Virus record (IMG/VR): IMGVR_UViG_3300015371_003138
Location: 1-24,921 of that record
DNA: 24,921 nucleotides
Origin: a virus
Direction: 5' to 3' (one strand)
The first letter of the stretch is position 1. Each line of letters begins with the position of its first letter. Position numbers and translations under genes: made by a program. The notes under the pieces were generated by a model, which worked only from the letters and a program-made list of their open reading frames with translations, had not been told where the DNA came from and made no database searches. Positions 21,976-24,921 of the stretch are shown one piece after another.

Positions 21976-22272
21976 TCAACGCAATTGGCCAGGGTCGCCT
22001 AACCGGCTACATGAAGCCGTGCATTGCTCGCATGGATGCTCAGGCTGCACAGGTGTAGGAATGGACGTCGGCCCCTCGAAGCATGGGGTCTGCACTGGTC
22101 ATGCAATGTCTGAGCACGAAGCGAGCAACGTAATGTGGTGCGCTTCAGCATGTCTGCCCCCTTTTCTTAGGCAGTAGTTGATGGCCTCGACACAGGCCAT
22201 ATGGCAAGCCATGCAGCGGGCGACGCATCGATTCATTTCGATGCTGCGATGGTCGGCGAAGTCACGAGTCAC
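21976..22272 (-). pseudogene. Decayed four-helix-bundle copper-binding protein gene
   Basis: Read on the minus strand from a GTG at 22270-22272, EMNRCVARCMACHMACVEAI and HHITLLASCSDI align with the intact protein at 24616 (EMALCIANCTQCHAACIEAI, RHITLLASCADI). A stop then interrupts at 22099-22101. The homology resumes in another frame as TSADPMLRGADVHSYTCAA, and after another shift as CEQCTASCSRLGDPGQ, ending at 21976. At least two frameshifts are needed. The gene was a second copy of the copper protein, inverted relative to the intact one. The coding potential is lost. Confidence 0.8.
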
Positions 22273-22786
22273 GACGCACTCCGTCTGGAACCCAGGATCA
22301 AACTGACCAATCAGTTCCCTAGAAATCCGGCCGGCTGGCAGAATGACCAAACCTCCTGCGCAGTGGCGTCAGCAGCCAGCTTTCACTCTCGGCAGTAGGC
22401 AAACGGATCGCTTCTTCGTCGGGACCGTCAACCTTCGCAGGGTGAGCAAAGGACATAGAGATCGCGGGGCGGAGCCCAACGCCAGCACACCGCGGCGGGT
22501 TAGCGCAGAGACAGTTCGCAGCTCGGCGGGATGTCGAGAGACGCGAAATGGCGCGGTTAGATACATACGGTGGGCCGGCGACTGTGACTTTGCAGTGACC
22601 CGCGGGCGATCACGACCCGCCTTGGCGGCGAACTCGATATAGAAGCAGCCACGCGGACTATGCTCCCGCACATCTTCTTCAGACGGGCGGGAGGCTATTG
22701 CCGAGAATTAGGCGTAGTGTGAACTCGCACTTGGCCACCGACGCCATGCATCGAGCCTCCGTGCAGCTCTCCTCGGGTGCGCTCGC
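22273..22786. other. Region without a supported gene
   Basis: About 500 bases between the copper-protein pseudogene and the next plausible gene. Frames of about 100 codons exist on both strands but have no motif, no clear ribosome binding site and atypical composition. Given the decayed neighbours this is probably degraded sequence. Confidence 0.5.
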
Positions 22787-23149
22787 ATGACCATCGATAT
22801 CTACTCTCGCGCAGTTGGCCCATGGCTGCTGGTGCCGGCGTGTTTGCTTCCATCACATGCGGCATCCTTCGCGTTCGGCCCTTTGACTTACGCTGGGTCA
22901 ATTTCGGCGACCAAGCTTTCGCTTGGCAAGCAGCTCGCAGCGCTCGCGGCTTTCGACGCTTTCAGCTTTGCAGAAATATCGCCCGACGAGGCCATGGTTC
23001 TCCTGCGGTCAGGATCTATTGTCCCCAAGCGGGATCGCTACGTCAGTCGAATTGGTCCTCGTAGCGAAGTTCGACTCCTCTCGGCTGCATTGTCGGCAGC
23101 GGAGTACGAGGGTTGGCCATCGCAAGCGCAGGTCGAGCGTGCACGATAG
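22787..23149 (+). CDS. Uncharacterised protein, possible gene
   Basis: A 120-codon frame from ATG 22787 has codon use close to its neighbours. The N-terminus is hydrophobic (VGPWLLVPACLLPSHAASFA), a possible weak export signal or buried core. The middle is Ala/Leu-rich (GKQLAALAAFDAFSF), and the C-terminus contains SPDEAMVLLRSGSIVPKRD and SAAEYEGWPSQAQVERAR. No ribosome binding site is obvious. I recognise no family. It lies 45 bases before the next gene. Confidence 0.45.
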   Translation: MTIDIYSRAVGPWLLVPACLLPSHAASFAFGPLTYAGSISATKLSLGKQLAALAAFDAFSFAEISPDEAMVLLRSGSIVPKRDRYVSRIGPRSEVRLLSAALSAAEYEGWPSQAQVERAR

Positions 23150-23194
23150 GCGCTCTGCGCCGGTCATTTATGGGGCGCCCTAGGAGCAGGCAAG

Positions 23195-23569
23195 ATGGAT
23201 AACGAACGGTCCAGCAATATTGAAGGCAGCAACGACGCTGATAAACATGCCGCGGCTACGTTAGCGGCGGCATTGATCGCGCATGGCTTTACGCTTCCCG
23301 CTGCAACCAACGCGGCGATGGCAGCCGAGCAGGCCGTCGATTTGTACCGCGCGGTCCTGGGAAATCTGCGCAATTTGGAAACGGGCGCGGAGGGCGCGTC
23401 GATGCACACGCCAGTTGAAGCGATCTCGCCCAGGGAGCAGGAAGAGATGGACATCCTGGGCGTAAGTCGTGTGGACTCCGCCAAGTTCTGCTTCGGCGCC
23501 TACCGTTACGACAATCTGAGCGATGCACTTCGCTACGCGCGGGGCAAATCGCAAACATCGTCAACTTGA
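23195..23569 (+). CDS. Uncharacterised soluble protein
   Basis: This 124-residue protein starts at ATG 23195 with AGGAGCAGG upstream. It is largely helical: DADKHAAATLAAALIAHGFT and NAAMAAEQAVDLYRAVLGNL, then an acidic segment (SPREQEEMDILG) and an aromatic-rich end (FCFGAYRYDNLSDALRYARG). There is no signal peptide, membrane segment or catalytic motif that I can name. Codon usage and the start signal support a real gene. Confidence 0.65.
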   Translation: MDNERSSNIEGSNDADKHAAATLAAALIAHGFTLPAATNAAMAAEQAVDLYRAVLGNLRNLETGAEGASMHTPVEAISPREQEEMDILGVSRVDSAKFCFGAYRYDNLSDALRYARGKSQTSST

Positions 23570-23774
23570 TGTCGCCTCAGGAGCGCAACCGTCGCGCGCT
23601 CGTCACCACGCTGGTCCTATTGTCACTGAGCACCTGGTAGCAGGATGCCTACCACGGCGGCACTCACCGACTTGCGACCCCGCCTTTGAGCCTCCGAAGC
23701 CTGTCCACAGGCTGCCCATCATTGGCTACGGCCATCACGATCCAGCGACTTGGATCTCTCGCAAGGCAACTTCC

Positions 23775-23951
23775 ATGACGAACCCCAACACGAGCCAAGA
23801 CAACGCCCAGCCCGGCCAACCCGGCCAGACGGGCTCGAACCCGGATCAGGCGCGCACCGATGCGAAGCAATCTGCAGCGGCCGATGCCAAATCGGACGAT
23901 CAAAAGTCCGCTCCGACGCAGAGCGATGCGGCGGGGACTTCCCGACGTTAA
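23775..23951 (+). CDS. Short low-complexity hydrophilic protein
   Basis: A 58-residue frame from ATG 23775 encodes a protein rich in Gln, Asp, Ala, Ser and Pro (NTSQDNAQPGQPGQTG, AKQSAAADAKSDDQ), almost free of hydrophobic residues. It is probably intrinsically disordered and similar in style to small stress-related proteins. A good terminator follows 22 bases after the stop, supporting a transcription unit ending here. The start signal (AAGGCAACTTCC) is weak. Confidence 0.55.
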   Translation: MTNPNTSQDNAQPGQPGQTGSNPDQARTDAKQSAAADAKSDDQKSAPTQSDAAGTSRR

Positions 23952-23973
23952 TCGCGGCCAGGCACGCGGCACA

Positions 23974-24005
23974 ACGAAAAACGGGGCAAATGCCCCGTTC
24001 TTCGT
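23974..24005. terminator. Intrinsic terminator, nearly symmetric
   Basis: AACGGGGCA (23980-23988) and TGCCCCGTT (23991-23999) form a perfect 9-bp stem with a 2-base apex. After one mismatch the stem extends by ACGAA/TTCGT, with A-rich and T-rich flanks. It should end the transcript from 23775, and the symmetry would let it act in both directions. Confidence 0.75.
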
Positions 24006-24026
24006 CGGCGTCTAACACGGTGCGGA

Positions 24027-24410
24027 ATGCGCAGATTCAGTGCTCAGGTGTTCGTGCTCTCTTCTCTCGCGTGTGCGATGCCCTCGATCGGTATTGCCCA
24101 GCACGACCGACATCTAGAGCTGCTACGGATTGACTACCACGCGTGCGTTTCAGCTCGCGCCAGTCGCAATCTGGCTGCTGGCAAGCTACCCGATGAAATA
24201 GTCGAGCAAGCGATCGAGACCTGCTCGAACCAGTTCGAGAGACTGTCCGCGGGCATTCTGTTTGCATTTGAAGCAGAAGCTGGCGCGTCGGCGATTTCCC
24301 AAATATTCGCTACGGAGAAGGCTAACGCCGAGGTCGCGCGTAACGCGCAGCAGGCACGCAGAGAAGCCGCCTTGATCGCCTCCAAAGCGATGGAGGCAAC
24401 ACGACCATGA
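24027..24410 (+). CDS. Secreted/periplasmic protein of the copper-protein operon
   Basis: This 127-residue protein has a likely signal peptide. MRR is followed by a hydrophobic core (FSAQVFVLSSLACAMPSIG) with cleavage plausible after IGIAQ. The mature part is helical and Ala/Glu-rich, with two Cys (YHACVSARAS, IETCSNQFERL) that could form a disulfide. The C-terminal helix is EVARNAQQARREAALIASKA. I know no family. Its stop overlaps the next ATG by 4 bases and that gene overlaps the copper protein in the same way, so the three are translationally coupled. A role linked to metal handling in the periplasm is inferred from this context only. Confidence 0.7.
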   Translation: MRRFSAQVFVLSSLACAMPSIGIAQHDRHLELLRIDYHACVSARASRNLAAGKLPDEIVEQAIETCSNQFERLSAGILFAFEAEAGASAISQIFATEKANAEVARNAQQARREAALIASKAMEATRP

Positions 24411-24619
24411 ACATTCCGACCCTTACGCAAAGTCGTTCTCGTGCGCGGGCGATGCTTGAGAACCTTGGCCACGGCCATGCGACCACCAGGAGCGGTTGGC
24501 CGCCTCTTCCGACTACCCCGGATTGTCGGCGGCGCAAAACGGATGCACTTCATTGGCATCCCGAGGGACCGCCAAACGAGTGGGAGCGGCCGCCAGGTTT
24601 TTCGGGAGAGCACAGATGA
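24407..24619 (+). CDS. Small WHPxGPP-motif protein, copy 2
   Basis: This 70-residue protein starts at ATG 24407, overlapping the upstream stop, and overlaps the copper-protein start by 4 bases. RSGWPPLPTTPDCRRRKTDA and LHWHPEGPPNEWERPPG match the paralog at 21265 over about 35 residues. The N-terminal 30 residues differ but are likewise basic (SRSRARAMLENLGHGHA). The tight coupling to a copper-binding protein gene makes a partner or regulator of that protein worth considering. No known domain. Confidence 0.75.
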   Translation: MNIPTLTQSRSRARAMLENLGHGHATTRSGWPPLPTTPDCRRRKTDALHWHPEGPPNEWERPPGFSGEHR

Positions 24620-24921
24620 ATCGCCTCTCCGCTGACAATCGCAGTGCGGAAATGGCCCTATGCATCGCCAATTGCACCCAATGCCACGCCGCCTGCATCG
24701 AGGCAATCCGCTATTGCCTGCTGAAAGAGAAAGGGTACGCGCAGGAGCGCCACATAACGTTACTCGCTTCCTGCGCCGACATTTGCTCTACGAGTGCAGA
24801 CACCATGCTTCGTGGGGCAGACGTCCATTCGTACACATGCGCTGCGTGCGCTTCCATCTGCGAGCAATGCGCGGATTCGTGCAGCCGTTTGCGCGATCCC
24901 GAGATGACGAAGTGTGCCGAA
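24616..24921 (+). CDS. Four-helix-bundle copper-binding protein (partial, runs off window)
   Basis: From ATG 24616 (overlapping the previous stop) 102 codons are visible and the frame is open at the edge. The Cys spacing is that of Csp/DUF326-type copper-storage four-helix bundles: CIANCTQCHAACIEA, CLL, ASCADICSTSAD, CAACASICEQCADSC. Many Cys point into the bundle core and can bind several Cu(I) ions. There is no signal peptide, so this looks like a cytosolic Csp3-like form. A decayed paralog lies at 21976-22272. The visible part covers most of the usual length of about 110-135 residues. Confidence 0.9.
   Translation, partial: MNRLSADNRSAEMALCIANCTQCHAACIEAIRYCLLKEKGYAQERHITLLASCADICSTSADTMLRGADVHSYTCAACASICEQCADSCSRLRDPEMTKCAE

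Noticed and set aside
1-24921. CRISPR array
   Set aside because: No set of regularly spaced repeats of about 25-40 bases was found; the only repeats are the pairs reported.

Overview
The window is GC-rich proteobacterial chromosome that reads as a genomic island beside tRNA-Lys genes. Small proteins in the right half resemble families I associate with Xanthomonadales (Lysobacter, Luteimonas, Xanthomonas). That placement is inference, because there is no rRNA or core gene to test it.

Layout. (1) 1-610: the last bases of a tRNA-Lys gene, paired intergenic repeats, a second tRNA-Lys-like sequence with a normal 3' half and a degenerate 5' half, and a strong terminator. (2) 697-2568: a tight three-gene operon encoding a membrane-anchored dCTP deaminase/dUTPase-fold protein that seems to lack the usual catalytic Glu, a dCMP-deaminase-like zinc enzyme, and a small membrane/coiled-coil protein. 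This is a plausible nucleotide-based anti-phage module. (3) 2604-9545: a phage-derived mobile module. It has a large serine recombinase with a DUF2924 partner, a zinc-ribbon membrane protein, an XRE regulator, an uncharacterised protein, a ParB-DNA methyltransferase fusion, a DUF5681 protein and a terminase large subunit, with no portal, capsid or tail genes. (4) 9688-17126: a restriction-modification-like island. Leftward run an HTH-fused cytosine-5 methyltransferase and Vsr. Rightward run an SNF2-type ATPase, an EcoRII-N/B3-like DNA-binding protein, a MutL/MORC-type GHKL ATPase, an HNH nuclease and a HEPN protein broken by a one-base frameshift. (5) 17127-22272: a decayed zone with a CocE/NonD hydrolase fragment cut by an IS110 fragment, a multiply frameshifted IS30 transposase and a frameshifted copper-protein pseudogene, among small lineage-specific genes. 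(6) 22787-24921: small genes ending in a coupled operon for a secreted protein, a small WHP/GPP-motif protein and a four-helix-bundle copper-binding protein that runs off the window.

How it works together. In region 4 the methyltransferase would mark self DNA and Vsr would repair T:G mismatches left by 5-methylcytosine deamination. The SNF2 ATPase, GHKL ATPase, B3-like DNA binder and HNH nuclease would form the restriction machinery. The HEPN RNase would be a last-resort toxin, now apparently dead. This gene mix matches the MutL/MORC-like R-M systems predicted by Iyer, Abhiman and Aravind (2008). The HEPN addition and the adjacent deaminase triad are the parts I consider least described. Genes left of about 16.7 kb are intact, while many to the right are broken.
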